Shown piece after piece: positions 21,584 to 31,739 of a stretch of DNA of 64,000 nt (its first letter is position 1; every line of letters starts with the position of its first letter). The stretch covers positions 310,001 through 374,000 of the forward strand of contig NZ_AEEB01000022.1 of assembly GCF_000179775.1 (NCBI RefSeq). The letters are read 5' to 3'. Position numbers and translations under genes: made by a program. Source of the stretch: Ahrensia sp. R2A130. GTDB taxonomy: Bacteria > Pseudomonadota > Alphaproteobacteria > Rhizobiales > Rhizobiaceae. The notes beneath the pieces are model-generated. The model saw nothing but the letters and a program-made list of their open reading frames with translations, ran no database searches and was not told where the DNA came from.

Positions 21584-21769
21584 ATGGCTGTCCCAAAGAG
21601 TAAGATTTCGCGCATGAAACGCGGTTTTCGCCGGTCCACAGACGCGTTGAAAAACCCGACATATGTCGAAGACAAGAACTCCGGTGAACTGCGCCGTCCG
21701 CATCACATCGACCTGAAATCAGGCATGTATCGCGGCAAGCAGATCTTGGAAGCTAAAGACAGCCTGTAA
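21584..21769 (+). CDS. rpmF: 50S ribosomal protein L32
   Basis: 61 residues, the standard L32 length, beginning [18 protein letters not shown]. It carries the basic RNA-binding N-terminus and the RRPHHID segment typical of alphaproteobacterial L32. The zinc-binding cysteines found in some L32 proteins are absent, so this is the zinc-free form. A TAGGAG ribosome-binding site lies 9 bases before the start. It is transcribed alone, downstream of mtgA, an order common in Hyphomicrobiales. Confidence 0.97.
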   Translation: MAVPKSKISRMKRGFRRSTDALKNPTYVEDKNSGELRRPHHIDLKSGMYRGKQILEAKDSL

Positions 21770-21801
21770 GGCTGACTTCAGCTTTCTTTCGCGCTCACGC
21801 T

Positions 21802-21816
21802 GTCGGCTTTGCCGAC
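21802..21816. terminator. short hairpin downstream of rpmF
   Basis: GTCGGC TTT GCCGAC, a perfect 6-base stem about 30 bases after the rpmF stop, in a GC-rich stretch. There is no T-run, so terminator function is only possible. Confidence 0.3.
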
Positions 21817-21994
21817 GCTCCGCGGGGGCGGCCGACGGCCGGTCGCCATTCGGCTCCGGTGGGTTCACACATCAAACAATGAAATACCGATGGGCTGGTG
21901 GATAAATCCGCTGGCCCTTTTGTCGTTTTGCCCTGCAGATGGTGAAAGCCTAAAGACAGGGTTAGAATCGCCCTAACTGCATTGGAGCCAGCCC

Positions 21995-22417
21995 ATGCTC
22001 ACCAACTTTCCGCTCATGGCGCTTGCGCTGATTGCCTATAACGGCATTGCCTTCGGCATGACGCTTGACCCTGCCGCAGGTAATATCTGGGACAGCGAGC
22101 TCTTCAACCTCACCATGCCGACAGGTGGCGTTTGGCGCTTCGACATGGGCGACGCGATCCTGTCATTCTCCATGTTCCTGCTTTTCATCGAAATTCTGAA
22201 AGCCACGCGCATAGGCAAGCTGTCCATCATCGACCATCTGCTGTCGACGCTGGTGCTCATCCTGTTTCTGGTGGAATTTCTGCTGGTGCCGGTTGCGGCA
22301 ACATCCACCTTCTTCCTCATCATGTTGATGGTGGCGATAGATGTGATGGCAGGCTTTTCGGTGTCGATCCGCTCCGCCACACGCGACGTGCAGTTCGGGC
22401 GTGACGGCGGAATTTAG
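21995..22417 (+). CDS. small integral membrane protein of unknown function
   Basis: 140 residues with four predicted membrane segments: residues about 3-22, a second after the loop IWDSELFNLTMPTGG (about 50-68), and two in the LLSTLVLILFLVEFLLV / FFLIMLMVAIDVMAG region. The short C-terminal tail is polar. I do not recognise a named family. A GGAGCC-like ribosome-binding site precedes the ATG. It is convergent with the next exported protein. Confidence 0.75.
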   Translation: MLTNFPLMALALIAYNGIAFGMTLDPAAGNIWDSELFNLTMPTGGVWRFDMGDAILSFSMFLLFIEILKATRIGKLSIIDHLLSTLVLILFLVEFLLVPVAATSTFFLIMLMVAIDVMAGFSVSIRSATRDVQFGRDGGI

Positions 22418-22435
22418 TTTAGGCTTTATCCAAGC

Positions 22436-22900
22436 TTACATATTGATGTCGGACATACCGAATTCGTCCACCGGCGCCTGTTTCGGCGGCGGTGGCAGGT
22501 CGATGTCAGAACCGCCGTTAGCGCTGACAGGTTTTGCCTGGTCTTCACCTTCGGCAGGCTCAGCCTCGCGGGTTGCCATTGTTACGGCCATCTGGCGTTT
22601 TTCACGCAGTTTGGCCCGCATCGCCATACGTTCCCGCAGGGTCGTGCTGCCGCCGGGCAGTTGAGCCTCGCGGGTCCGGATGTCGCCCAGCTTCAGATCA
22701 ATAGATTCCTTGTCCGGTGCAGCACCAATATTGCTGATCGAGCCCTGCTTTTCGGGCAAGGCCAGCGTCGTATAGCCCGATGCCTGTGCGGCAGCAGGCA
22801 TGCACGCCACGAAGAAGCCAAGAGCGCCAACGGCAGCCCACCGTACAAGTGCGCTTGTGGCACCCGTGGTGGTGTTCTGGTCAAGCTGTTCGTTACCCAT
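22436..22900 (-). CDS. hypothetical exported protein, proline-rich C-terminus
   Basis: 154 residues. A hydrophobic segment (VRWAAVGALGFFVACMPAAAQASG, about residues 19-42) looks like a signal peptide with a long n-region, with cleavage near AQA|SG. The middle is charged and helical (RERMAMRAKLREKRQMAV). The C-terminus has LPPPPK. No domain is recognised. It stands alone between the membrane protein and the divergent acyl-CoA synthetase gene. Confidence 0.6.
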   Translation of the reverse strand: MGNEQLDQNTTTGATSALVRWAAVGALGFFVACMPAAAQASGYTTLALPEKQGSISNIGAAPDKESIDLKLGDIRTREAQLPGGSTTLRERMAMRAKLREKRQMAVTMATREAEPAEGEDQAKPVSANGGSDIDLPPPPKQAPVDEFGMSDINM

Positions 22901-23111
22901 CGTCTCAAGTCTCCATTCGCTTGCGCGGATGCCCTATGTTTTGTCCCGTCAGGCGCGTTCTTTTGCCTTGCAGGTCCACTCATGACGCGGCAGACAGATT
23001 TTCAACCGCGCACGAGTGCCCGACCAACGTGCAGTCGCGCAGCTTAATGAAGACCTTAGAATGCGGCCAAACCCGCAGTTTCGAAGGCAAATGGACGGGG
23101 AGATTGCCGAT

Positions 23112-24797
23112 ATGGTTCACGAAACGGAAAGATCGGACCCACAAATTTCACAATCGAATTACGACCGTGATCTTGATGCGAACACGGCGAACTTCGCAGC
23201 ACTGACTCCGTTGTCATTCCTGCGCCGCGCCCGCGACGTTTATCCCCATCGCACGGCCTACGCTTATGAAAGCCTGACGCGCAGCTGGGGTGAGGTGTAC
23301 GAACGCTGCGTGCGTTTCGCGTCGGCCTTGAACGCACGTGGCATAGGGCGCGGCGATACGGTGGCGATCATCGCGCCCAATATTCCAGAAATGTTCGAAC
23401 TGCAGTTTGCCGTTGCCATGGCAGGCGCGGTGATGAACCCGATCAACATCCGGCTCGATGCGGCAACGATCGCCTACATCCTCGACCATGGCGAGGCGAA
23501 GCTGCTGGTCACCGACACCCGCTTTGCGCCAGCAGTAGAACCGGCACTTGAAAAGCTTGGTCGCGCACTGCCGGTGATCGATATTGTTGATGGCGAGACC
23601 GACGAGCCGGAAGGCAAGCGCCTTGGCGAAATGGACACCGAAGCGTTTATTCGCTTGGGCGACCCGGCCTATGATTGGGTGATGCCCACCGATGAATGGG
23701 ACGCGATTTCGCTCAACTACACCTCAGGCACCACGAGCGACCCGAAAGGCGTCGTCGTCCACCATCGCGGGGCGCACCTCATAGCATTGGGAACGGCAGC
23801 GTCTTGGCCCATGACGGGTGGACTGGAAGGCGACGCGACCTTCCCCGTCCACATGTATGTGGTGCCACTCTTTCACTGCAACGGCTGGGGCCACGCTTGG
23901 GCGTTGGCTGCAACCGGTGGCATGTCCGTGCTCATCCGCAACGTCAACGCGAAGAACCTTTACGCGGCCATCGGCGCACACCGCGTCACCCATTTTGGCG
24001 GCGCGCCCATCGTGCTGTCCATGCTCATCAATGCGACTGACGAAGAGCGCAAAGACTTCGACTGGCCCATCCGCGCTTACACTGCAGCCGCGCCACCACC
24101 GCCCGCTGTGCTGGCCGCAGTCAAAAAGGCAGGCTTCACGCTCACCCACGTTTACGGCCTGACGGAAACCTACGGCCATGTTCTCGAATGCGCGCCTCAA
24201 GCAGAATGGCTCGGCAAGCCGAACGACGAATTAGCCGAGCTGAACTCCCGCCAAGGCGTGCGCTACGCCGTGCTGGAAGACGTTATGGTGGCGGACCCCG
24301 ACACAATGGAACCCGTTCCCGCAGATGGTGAAACCATAGGTGAAATCATGGTGCGCGGCAACGTGGTGATGAAGGGCTATTACCGCAATCCGTCAGCCTC
24401 GGAAGCGGCCTTCGCAGGCGGTTGGTTCCACACCGGCGACCTCGCGGTGATGAATGCCGACGGTTATCTGAAGATCAAAGACCGCTCCAAGGACATCATC
24501 ATCTCTGGTGGTGAAAACATTTCCTCCGTCGAGATCGAAGGAATTCTGGCAGGCCATGAAGACGTCATGGCAGCCGCGGTCGTCGCCAAGCCGGATGAAA
24601 AATGGGGCGAAACGCCTTGCGCTTTCTTGGAGCTCAAACCGGGGAAATCCGGCGATACTGCCACTATGACCGCATGGTGCCGCGAGCGTATGGCAAGCTT
24701 CAAGGTCCCCAAGACATTCATCTTCGAAGAGTTGCCCAAAACCAGCACCGGCAAGATTCAGAAATTCGTTTTGCGGGACCGCCTGCGGGACGGGTGA
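23112..24797 (+). CDS. AMP-forming acyl-CoA synthetase
   Basis: 561 residues of the ANL superfamily. Motifs: the AMP-binding P-loop NYTSGTTSDPKGVVV, the adenylate-site VYGLTETYG, the hinge GWFHTGDLAV, KDRSKDIIISGGENIS, and the catalytic lysine in LPKTSTGKIQK. It activates a carboxylic acid to the acyl-AMP and then the CoA thioester. Length and sequence are like medium/long-chain or 3-methylmercaptopropionate-CoA ligases (DmdB-like), but the substrate cannot be decided. I chose the ATG at 23112 because it has a GGGGAG ribosome-binding site; an open extension begins at 23016. No other fatty acid genes flank it. Confidence 0.9.
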   Translation: MVHETERSDPQISQSNYDRDLDANTANFAALTPLSFLRRARDVYPHRTAYAYESLTRSWGEVYERCVRFASALNARGIGRGDTVAIIAPNIPEMFELQFAVAMAGAVMNPINIRLDAATIAYILDHGEAKLLVTDTRFAPAVEPALEKLGRALPVIDIVDGETDEPEGKRLGEMDTEAFIRLGDPAYDWVMPTDEWDAISLNYTSGTTSDPKGVVVHHRGAHLIALGTAASWPMTGGLEGDATFPVHMYVVPLFHCNGWGHAWALAATGGMSVLIRNVNAKNLYAAIGAHRVTHFGGAPIVLSMLINATDEERKDFDWPIRAYTAAAPPPPAVLAAVKKAGFTLTHVYGLTETYGHVLECAPQAEWLGKPNDELAELNSRQGVRYAVLEDVMVADPDTMEPVPADGETIGEIMVRGNVVMKGYYRNPSASEAAFAGGWFHTGDLAVMNADGYLKIKDRSKDIIISGGENISSVEIEGILAGHEDVMAAAVVAKPDEKWGETPCAFLELKPGKSGDTATMTAWCRERMASFKVPKTFIFEELPKTSTGKIQKFVLRDRLRDG

Positions 24798-24896
24798 GAT
24801 GTTGCCAATATTGAATCAACGTTAACCACGCTGGCATAGCGTTCCGATCCATGACAGCCTGCACCAACGAGCAGGCCTGACGGGAGAACGGGCGAA

Positions 24897-26327
24897 ATGA
24901 GCGACAACAATATCGGGCGAGAAAAAGTAAGGGCCGCGCAGGCGCCGGTGAGGCACGCCGTAGATGAGCCTACGGAAGCGAAGGTCGGCAAAAAAGGCAT
25001 CTGGGGCTGGATGCTGTTCGATTGGGCAGCCCAGCCGTTCCACACGCTCATCATCACCTTCATTTTCGCGCCCTATTTTGCGGCGTCCGTCGCACCGGAC
25101 GGTGTGACCGGCCAAGCCTATTGGGGCTATGCGGCTGCCATTGGCGGCATTCTCATCGCAGCCTTATCGCCGGTTCTCGGCTCCATCGCAGACGCATCCG
25201 GCCCTCGTAAACCGTGGATATTCGGCTTCTCTCTGCTCGCAATCGCGGGCTCTATCGGCCTGTGGTGGGCAGAGCCGAACGCTGGTAGTTCCGGTGTGCT
25301 GTTCGCGTTGGTGGCCTTCATCATCACCATGATCGGCTTTGAATTTGCAGCCGTGTTCAACAACGCCATGATGCCAAGTCTGGTCCCCCGTGCGCAGCTG
25401 GGCCGCCTGTCGGGCAACGCTTGGGCGTTAGGCTACATCGCTGGGCTGCTCACCCTCATCGTCGTGCTGCTGACCATGGCAACCAACAGTGAAGGCAAGA
25501 CGCTGCTCGGCATCGAGCCATTGTTCGGCATCGACGCTTCCGCCAAGGAAGGTGAGCGCGCATCCGGTCCACTGACCGGCCTTTGGTATCTCGTCTTCGT
25601 CATCCCACTGTTCCTGTTTACGCCGGACGCGGAGAAGAAAGAAAAGTCCAAAGGCGCGGTGAAAGCCGGACTGCAAGGCCTTTGGAACACCATCAAGTCG
25701 CTGCCGCAAACGCCGTCGCTTTTCGCCTATCTCGGCTCATCCATGATCTACCGCGACGCGCTGAACGGCCTCTACACATTCGGCGGCATCTACGCCGTGG
25801 GCGTGTTGAAGTGGGACATCGTGCAGGTGGGTATCTTCGGCATTCTTGCAAACCTAACCGGCGTCGCTGGTGCATTCCTCGGCGGTCGCGCAGATGCTGC
25901 CAAGGGTCCGAAATTCGTGGTGGTCACCTCTGTTATCGTGCTTATGATCTCAAGCCTCATCATCGTCACCACGAGCCCGACCTCGGCACTCTTCATGCAG
26001 CTTGAATCGGGCTCTAATCTCCCGACCATCGTGTTCTATATCTGTGGTGGTTTCATCGGTGCTGCCGGTGGCGCTCTTCAGGCTGCGTCCCGCACGCTGA
26101 TGGTCGACCAGGCCCACCCGGACCGCATGGCGGAAGCCTTCGGCCTCTACGCCCTATCGGGCCGAGCCACATCCTTTATCGCTCCACTGATGATCGGCAT
26201 CATCACGACAGCCACCGGCAGCCAGCAATTGGGTGTCGCGCCGGTGGTGGTGTTGTTCTTCCTAGCGCTGTTGTTGCTACCGCTGGTGAAGCAGAAGAAG
26301 CCGGGTGAGTTGTCAGCAGACGGGTAG
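24897..26327 (+). CDS. MFS transporter, UMF1/Atg22-like family
   Basis: 476 residues with about 12 membrane segments. The N-terminal signature WGWMLFDWAAQPFHTLIITFIFAPYF is diagnostic of the UMF1 (Atg22-like) branch of the major facilitator superfamily. A polar loop (KKEKSKGAVKAGLQGLWN) separates the two halves. Substrates of bacterial members are largely unknown; yeast Atg22 exports amino acids from the vacuole. It lies about 100 bases after the acyl-CoA synthetase and ends before a repeat hairpin shared with convergent purH. Confidence 0.88.
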   Translation: MSDNNIGREKVRAAQAPVRHAVDEPTEAKVGKKGIWGWMLFDWAAQPFHTLIITFIFAPYFAASVAPDGVTGQAYWGYAAAIGGILIAALSPVLGSIADASGPRKPWIFGFSLLAIAGSIGLWWAEPNAGSSGVLFALVAFIITMIGFEFAAVFNNAMMPSLVPRAQLGRLSGNAWALGYIAGLLTLIVVLLTMATNSEGKTLLGIEPLFGIDASAKEGERASGPLTGLWYLVFVIPLFLFTPDAEKKEKSKGAVKAGLQGLWNTIKSLPQTPSLFAYLGSSMIYRDALNGLYTFGGIYAVGVLKWDIVQVGIFGILANLTGVAGAFLGGRADAAKGPKFVVVTSVIVLMISSLIIVTTSPTSALFMQLESGSNLPTIVFYICGGFIGAAGGALQAASRTLMVDQAHPDRMAEAFGLYALSGRATSFIAPLMIGIITTATGSQQLGVAPVVVLFFLALLLLPLVKQKKPGELSADG

Positions 26328-26346
26328 CCCAACCTAACTCCTCCGC

Positions 26347-26374
26347 TGTCATCCCCGCGCAGGCGGGGATGACA
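26347..26374. repeat. REP-like palindrome / possible bidirectional terminator
   Basis: Perfect 12-base inverted repeat TGTCATCCCCGC / GCGGGGATGACA with a 4-base loop, between the convergent MFS and purH genes. The same arm sequence occurs at 30664-30676 and 30786-30798, so this is a dispersed intergenic repeat that may also end transcripts. Confidence 0.7.
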
Positions 26375-26392
26375 AGAGAGTGGCGGTTAGGC

Positions 26393-28009
26393 TCAATGCC
26401 TGAAATGGCGATGCCCTGTAAACACCATCGCCAGGCCAGCCTCGTCCGCAGCGGCAATCACTTCATCATCACGCATGGAACCTCCCGGTTGAATAACCGC
26501 CGTTGCTCCTGCCTCTGCTGCTGACAAAAGACCATCTGCGAAGGGGAAGAATGCGTCCGACGCGACGACCGAACCTTTGGTTTTCGGTTCTGCCCAGCCC
26601 GCTGTTTCCGCAGCATCGACTGCTTTGCGTGCGGCGATGCGGGAGGAGTCCACCCGGCTCATCTGCCCCGCACCCACACCCACAGTTGCGCCATCGCGGA
26701 CGTAAACGATGGCGTTCGATTTCACATGTTTGGCCACGCGGAAGGCAAAACGCATATCAGCCATTTCCTGCTCGCTAGGCGCGCGTTTGGTGACGACGCG
26801 CAGGTCCATGTCATCGATATTGGCAGCGTCGCGATCCTGCACCAGCAGGCCACCGGCCACCGTTTTTACGAACAGGCCAGCGCCGCGCGGGTCGGCCATT
26901 GTACCGGTCAGCAACAAGCGCAAATTCTTCTTGGCTTCCAATACGGCAATCGCCGCTTCATCAGCATCCGGCGCAATGATGACCTCTGTAAAAATACCGG
27001 TCATAGCCTTGGCAGCCGCTTCATCCAGCGTGCGGTTCATGGCGATGATGCCACCAAAGGCAGAGACCGGGTCGCAGGAAAGAGCAGCCTCATAGGCCGC
27101 AACCAGATCGCTGCCTGTTGCCACACCACAAGGGTTGGCGTGTTTGATAATGGCAACGGCAGCAGAGGGTTTGGGGTCAAACTCGCTTGCCAGTTCGAAA
27201 GCAGCATCCGTGTCGTTGATGTTGTTGTAGGACAGTTGCTTGCCCTGCACTTGGCGTGCGGTGGTGACGCCGGGACGAACCTCCGGGGTGCCGTAGAGTG
27301 CGGCTTTCTGGTGCGGGTTTTCGCCATAGCGCATGGTGGAAAGCAGTGGCCCACCGATGGCGCGGGCTGGCGGCGTGTCGATTTCGAGATTAGCGGCCAT
27401 CCAGTTCGATACGGCGGAATCGTACGCTGCAGTGCGGGCATAGGTGGCCTGCGCCAATCGTTTGCGGGTGGCGAGAGTGGTCGCGCCGTCGTTTGCGGCC
27501 ATCTCCTCCAGCAGCTCAGCGTAGTCGTCGGCACTGGTCAGCACCGTGACATAGGCATGGTTCTTGGCTGCGGCGCGCTGCATTGCAGGGCCGCCGATAT
27601 CGATGTTTTCGACGATGGTTGCAGCATCTGCACCGCCCTGCATCACCTCGCCAAAGGGGTAGAGGTTGGAAACCAGCAGATCGATTTGCGGAATGCCGTG
27701 CTCGTCCATGGACGCTACATGATCGCCCGCATCACGAATGCCCAGCAGACCGCCGTGGATTGCCGGATGCAGCGTTTTCACACGCCCATCCATGATTTCG
27801 GGAAAACCCGTCACGTCGGAGACATCGCGCACCGGCAAACCGGCCTCCGCAATCGCCTTTGACGAGCCGCCGGTGGACAGGAGTTCCACACCTTGATCGT
27901 GTAGCGCACGGGCAAGGTCCACCAACCCGGTCTTGTCAAAAACAGACAGCAACGCACGTCGAATTTTAACGTGATTGGGAGCGGAGAAATTACGGGAGGC
28001 AATGGCCAT
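26393..28009 (-). CDS. purH: bifunctional AICAR formyltransferase / IMP cyclohydrolase
   Basis: 538 residues, normal length. It catalyses the last two steps of purine synthesis, AICAR to FAICAR to IMP. The N-terminal MGS-like IMP cyclohydrolase domain contains [15 protein letters not shown] and [13 protein letters not shown]. The C-terminal transformylase domain has the catalytic KHANPCGVA region and the end motif [14 protein letters not shown]. The initiator ATG at 28009 is followed by [19 protein letters not shown], the usual N-terminus. It is divergent from tsaD. Confidence 0.97.
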   Translation of the reverse strand: MAIASRNFSAPNHVKIRRALLSVFDKTGLVDLARALHDQGVELLSTGGSSKAIAEAGLPVRDVSDVTGFPEIMDGRVKTLHPAIHGGLLGIRDAGDHVASMDEHGIPQIDLLVSNLYPFGEVMQGGADAATIVENIDIGGPAMQRAAAKNHAYVTVLTSADDYAELLEEMAANDGATTLATRKRLAQATYARTAAYDSAVSNWMAANLEIDTPPARAIGGPLLSTMRYGENPHQKAALYGTPEVRPGVTTARQVQGKQLSYNNINDTDAAFELASEFDPKPSAAVAIIKHANPCGVATGSDLVAAYEAALSCDPVSAFGGIIAMNRTLDEAAAKAMTGIFTEVIIAPDADEAAIAVLEAKKNLRLLLTGTMADPRGAGLFVKTVAGGLLVQDRDAANIDDMDLRVVTKRAPSEQEMADMRFAFRVAKHVKSNAIVYVRDGATVGVGAGQMSRVDSSRIAARKAVDAAETAGWAEPKTKGSVVASDAFFPFADGLLSAAEAGATAVIQPGGSMRDDEVIAAADEAGLAMVFTGHRHFRH

Positions 28010-28148
28010 GGACGGCGGGTCCGATGCTGGAGGGCGGGATGAAAACGGTATGGCGAAGCTGCTCGCCGCCTACAAGGTGATTGGGTGAATGCCAGTGGAT
28101 TGCCGCGTGCCTGTTGGCGACACCGCGCACGGGTGTTACGCCGCAACG

Positions 28149-29234
28149 ATGAGCGAACACCTTACCATTTTGGGCATCGAAACCAGCTGTGATGAGACGG
28201 CAGCCAGCGTCGTCCGATCAGGCAACGGTGGTGCGGGCGATATCGCTTCCAACGTGGTGTTCAGCCAGATCGAAGATCACGCGCCTTTCGGCGGGGTCGT
28301 GCCAGAAATCGCGGCCCGCGCCCATCTCGATAAAATCGGTCCGGTGATCGAACAGGCTTTAGCCGAAGCGAATACCAGTTTCGAAGAGTGCGATGCCATC
28401 GCCGTCACGTCCGGCCCCGGACTGGCGGGCGGATTGATTGTTGGCACCATGACGGCCCGCGCCATCGCTGCCGTGCATGGCAAGCCGCTGATCGCGGTGA
28501 ACCATCTGGAAGGGCATGCGCTCACCGCGCGGCTTACGGACGGTGTGGCATTCCCCTACCTGCTTCTGCTTGTTTCTGGTGGCCACACGCAAATTTTGCT
28601 CGTGCGTGGCGTGGGCGACTACGAACGCTGGGCCACGACGATTGATGACGCTCTGGGTGAGGCTTTCGACAAAACAGCGAAACTGCTCGGTCTGCCTTAT
28701 CCCGGCGGTCCGCAAGTAGAACGCGCGGCCCGTGACGGCGACCCCAAAGCCCACGCTTTCCCCCGCCCACTAAAGGGACGCGATACGTTGGACATGAGTT
28801 TTTCCGGATTGAAGACAGCCGTGCGAAAAGCCGCAATTGAAGATGGTGCGGACACCAACGACATCTGCGCCAGCTTTCAGGCCGCTGTTGCAGATGTGCT
28901 GGAGGACCGTATCGCCCGTGCCTTCAACCGCTTCGAAGATGAGTATGGCCATGCCGGTGCCGTCGTGGTGGCGGGCGGTGTCGCGGCGAACACCATGCTT
29001 CGCACACAGCTTCAGGCTGTGGCCAATCGCGATGGCTGGCAATGGATCGCACCGCCCATGGCGCTCTGCACCGACAACGCTGCGATGATCGCTTGGGCTG
29101 GACTGGAGCGCCTGCGTGCCGGTTTGGTAGAGAAGGACGACGACACCATCCGCCCACGTTGGCCGCTGGACCCCGACGCTGCGGAACGCCAACCGAAAAG
29201 CTATGGCAGCGGGCGTAAAGGGGCGAAAGCATGA
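28149..29234 (+). CDS. tsaD: tRNA N6-adenosine threonylcarbamoyltransferase
   Basis: 361 residues. TsaD transfers threonylcarbamoyl to A37 of ANN-decoding tRNAs. Signatures: [16 protein letters not shown] at the N-terminus, the metal-binding histidines in [10 protein letters not shown], the glycine-rich [10 protein letters not shown], and [12 protein letters not shown] with [13 protein letters not shown] near the C-terminus. I chose the ATG at 28149 to match the family start; an open 20-codon extension upstream is not conserved-looking. The last codon overlaps the gpsA start (ATGA), giving a coupled operon. Confidence 0.96.
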   Translation: MSEHLTILGIETSCDETAASVVRSGNGGAGDIASNVVFSQIEDHAPFGGVVPEIAARAHLDKIGPVIEQALAEANTSFEECDAIAVTSGPGLAGGLIVGTMTARAIAAVHGKPLIAVNHLEGHALTARLTDGVAFPYLLLLVSGGHTQILLVRGVGDYERWATTIDDALGEAFDKTAKLLGLPYPGGPQVERAARDGDPKAHAFPRPLKGRDTLDMSFSGLKTAVRKAAIEDGADTNDICASFQAAVADVLEDRIARAFNRFEDEYGHAGAVVVAGGVAANTMLRTQLQAVANRDGWQWIAPPMALCTDNAAMIAWAGLERLRAGLVEKDDDTIRPRWPLDPDAAERQPKSYGSGRKGAKA

Positions 29235-30208
29235 GCATCGCGGTCATCGGCGCTGGCGCATGGGGCACAGCATTGGCGCAGGGCTGGGCGATGGAGGGCA
29301 AGGATGTCACGCTACTCGCTCGCGATGAGCAAGCTGCCGACGCGATACGAAATGCGGGAGAAAACACCCGCTACTTGCCCGGCATCCCATTGTCGAAAGA
29401 TATGGCGATCACCGGTGATCCTGCTGCGTTGCAGGGTGCATCTATCATTGCGATTGTCATTCCCACGCAAGCGCTACGAGCCGTGTTGAACGATGTCGGC
29501 AAGCACATCGCAGCAGACGCGACACTGGTGTTGTGCGCCAAAGGCATCGAACGGGAAACGCTCGCGTCTCCTGTCGATATTGTAAGCGAGACATTGCCCG
29601 GACGCGCTATCGCCGTTCTATCCGGCCCCAGTTTTGCCCATGATGTGGCGCGCCGCCTGCCCACCGCAGTCACATTGGCAGCGCAGGATGATGAAAAAGC
29701 TGATGCGCTTTGCGCCAACCTCTCGACCCGCAATCTACGCCTTTATGCCAGCACCGATCTCGTCGGTGTAGAACTCGGCGGCGCGTTGAAGAACGTCATG
29801 GCCGTTGCCGTCGGCATTACACGCGGGCTGAAACTAGGAGCCAGCGCAGAAGCCGCGCTGATCGCCCGTGGGTTTGCCGAAATGACGCGCCTCGCGGTCG
29901 CCCGCGGCGCAAATGCCGAAACACTCACCGGCCTGTCAGGCCTCGGCGATCTGGTTCTCACTTGCGGTTCATCGCAATCGCGCAATTTCGCTTACGGAGA
30001 AGCGCTGGCGAAAGGCGAAGACCTGTCAGACCGTCCGCTGGCAGAAGGCGTTCATACCGCGCGACAGGCGCAACAGCTGGCTCGCCAGACGAACGTGGAC
30101 GCTCCCATCATCGACATGGTCTGTGCAATCCTGAATGGTGATCTGGACGCCACCGACGCGGTGCGGCAACTCCTGTCACGCCCACTTACCCGCGAAACTG
30201 AAAGCTGA
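29231..30208 (+). CDS. gpsA: NAD(P)+-dependent glycerol-3-phosphate dehydrogenase
   Basis: 325 residues. It reduces dihydroxyacetone phosphate to sn-glycerol-3-phosphate for phospholipid synthesis. The N-terminal nucleotide-binding motif is [12 protein letters not shown]. The catalytic lysine region is [17 protein letters not shown], and [10 protein letters not shown] matches the family C-terminal domain. It overlaps tsaD by 4 bases and is followed after 4 bases by the EVE-domain gene, so the three form one operon, a common order in Hyphomicrobiales. Confidence 0.96.
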   Translation: MSIAVIGAGAWGTALAQGWAMEGKDVTLLARDEQAADAIRNAGENTRYLPGIPLSKDMAITGDPAALQGASIIAIVIPTQALRAVLNDVGKHIAADATLVLCAKGIERETLASPVDIVSETLPGRAIAVLSGPSFAHDVARRLPTAVTLAAQDDEKADALCANLSTRNLRLYASTDLVGVELGGALKNVMAVAVGITRGLKLGASAEAALIARGFAEMTRLAVARGANAETLTGLSGLGDLVLTCGSSQSRNFAYGEALAKGEDLSDRPLAEGVHTARQAQQLARQTNVDAPIIDMVCAILNGDLDATDAVRQLLSRPLTRETES

Positions 30209-30212
30209 TCCG

Positions 30213-30650
30213 ATGCAATACTGGCTCTTCAAATCCGAACCGTTCAAATGGTCCTGGGAACAACAAAAAGCCAAGGGCGATGTTGGCGAAGAATGGGACG
30301 GCATCCGCAACTATCAGGCCCGCAATTTCATGCGCGACATGAAGGTCGGAGACCGGGCGTTCTTCTATCATTCCAACGAAGGGCTGGAAGTCGTTGGCAT
30401 TGCGGAAGTCTCCGCCGAATCCGCACCCGACAGCACCATCGACGACGAGCGCTGGGACTGCGTCCACATCCGCGCGCTGGCCGATGTGCCAAAGCCTGTG
30501 ACGTTGAAGGATGTGAAGGCGATGGAGGTGCTCGCTGATATGTCGCTGGTCACGTCGATGAGGTTATCAGTGCAACCTGTGAAACGTGCAGAATGGGAAG
30601 TCGTGTGTCGGATGGGGGGAATAGACCCCGACACATTGAAACCGCTCTAA
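30213..30650 (+). CDS. EVE domain protein
   Basis: 145 residues consisting of a single EVE domain of the PUA-like fold. The opening YWLFKSEP, the WDGIRNYQARNFMRDMKVGD region and FYHSN are diagnostic. EVE domains bind modified bases in nucleic acids (for example thymocytin-like or methylated cytosine), and stand-alone EVE proteins are of uncertain role. It follows gpsA by 4 bases in the tsaD-gpsA operon. The ATG at 30213 is selected over an open extension at 30135 that overlaps gpsA. Confidence 0.92.
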   Translation: MQYWLFKSEPFKWSWEQQKAKGDVGEEWDGIRNYQARNFMRDMKVGDRAFFYHSNEGLEVVGIAEVSAESAPDSTIDDERWDCVHIRALADVPKPVTLKDVKAMEVLADMSLVTSMRLSVQPVKRAEWEVVCRMGGIDPDTLKPL

Positions 30651-30663
30651 CCACTTCCACCAT

Positions 30664-30798
30664 TGTCATCCCCGCGAAGGCGCGGACCCACTGGTGGGCT
30701 TGCACAGACTTTTTCCAAAGCCCACACAGCTAGCCGTCGCGTCCAGAACAACAATCGAATTTGTTGAGAAGCGGGTCCCAGCCTCCGCGGGGATGACA
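30664..30798. repeat. intergenic inverted-repeat element
   Basis: A 135-base element bounded by the inverted 13-mer TGTCATCCCCGCG / CGCGGGGATGACA. Just inside are further complementary stretches (GGACCC near the left arm, GGGTCC near the right) and a small CCCAC-TG-GTGGG hairpin. It is not coding. The outer arms match the palindrome at 26347-26374, so this is a longer relative of the same dispersed repeat family. Confidence 0.7.
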
Positions 30799-30813
30799 GC
30801 GTAGGTGTGGGGT

Positions 30814-31602
30814 CTAACCCCGCTCCTTCCGCATCTCCGCCAGTTCCACCCGCAGTGCTTTTACCTCACTCAGAATCATCTCTTGATCGGACTGCAACTG
30901 GTTGCGGGCATCATCGGCTATCTCATCATGCTCGGCCTGCATGGCAGCGACGATGATACCGATGAACAGGTTCAGAACGGTGAACGTGGTGGACATGATG
31001 AAGGGGATGAAGAACGCCCAAGCCCATGGAAACTGTTCCATCACCGGGCGCACGATGCCCATGGACCAGCTTTCCAGCGTCATGATCTGGAACAGCGAAT
31101 AGGCGGAATCGCCGAGCGACCCGAACCATTGTGGGAAATCTGCGCCGAACAGTTTCGTCGCCATAACGGCAAAAACGTAGAAGACCAGCAACATCAGCAC
31201 CACGATGGAGCCCATGCCCGGCAGCGCTGCGACAAGACCGGTGACCACCGCGCGCAGGCTTGGAATGACCGACAGCAGCCGCAATATCCGCAGCACCCGC
31301 AACGCGCGCAACACGGCGAAGCCAGAGGATGCCGGCACCAGCGCGATACCCACCACCACAAGGTCGAAAATCCGCCATGGGTCGTGAAAGAACCGCGTCC
31401 GATGGACGAACATGCGAACGCCGAGTTCCACCACGAAGATCGCGAGGATAACGTTATCCAACCCGATCAGAAATGGACCCACAGCATTCATCACGGCGGG
31501 ATAGGTTTCCAGCCCCAAAACGATGGCGTTCAACACCACCAGCGCGATGATGATGTATTCGAAACGGCGGTCTTTCAGCAAGGCGGCTAAGCGGTCACGC
31601 AT
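30814..31602 (-). CDS. voltage-gated sodium channel homologue (NaChBac-like)
   Basis: 262 residues with six membrane segments in one domain. S4 has regularly spaced arginines (LRALRVLRILRLLSVIPSLR), the voltage sensor. The pore loop reads FQIMTLESWSMGIV; TLESW is the selectivity-filter sequence of bacterial Nav channels. A C-terminal helix (ALRVELAEMRKERG) should form the tetramerising coiled coil. Bacterial homologues affect motility, chemotaxis and pH responses in alkaliphiles and marine bacteria. It is monocistronic. Confidence 0.93.
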   Translation of the reverse strand: MRDRLAALLKDRRFEYIIIALVVLNAIVLGLETYPAVMNAVGPFLIGLDNVILAIFVVELGVRMFVHRTRFFHDPWRIFDLVVVGIALVPASSGFAVLRALRVLRILRLLSVIPSLRAVVTGLVAALPGMGSIVVLMLLVFYVFAVMATKLFGADFPQWFGSLGDSAYSLFQIMTLESWSMGIVRPVMEQFPWAWAFFIPFIMSTTFTVLNLFIGIIVAAMQAEHDEIADDARNQLQSDQEMILSEVKALRVELAEMRKERG

Positions 31603-31739
31603 TGGTTCTGATTCGCTGGGAGGAACGATAGGCCATCATGTAAGCGACATTGCCGCACATGCCAGAGCTTGAGCCGATTGCAGTGCAGCATTTCGCTACC
31701 TAAGTGATGACTTCAGTATTTTCACCGAAGGCATCCCCC

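Noticed and set aside
26726..27862. Plus-strand 378-codon frame over purH
   Set aside because: Antisense to a fully convincing purH; no domain content.
30805..31590. Plus-strand 261-codon frame over the sodium channel
   Set aside because: Antisense shadow; its His/Gln/Asp-rich translation is the complement of hydrophobic helices, whereas the minus strand encodes a clear channel.
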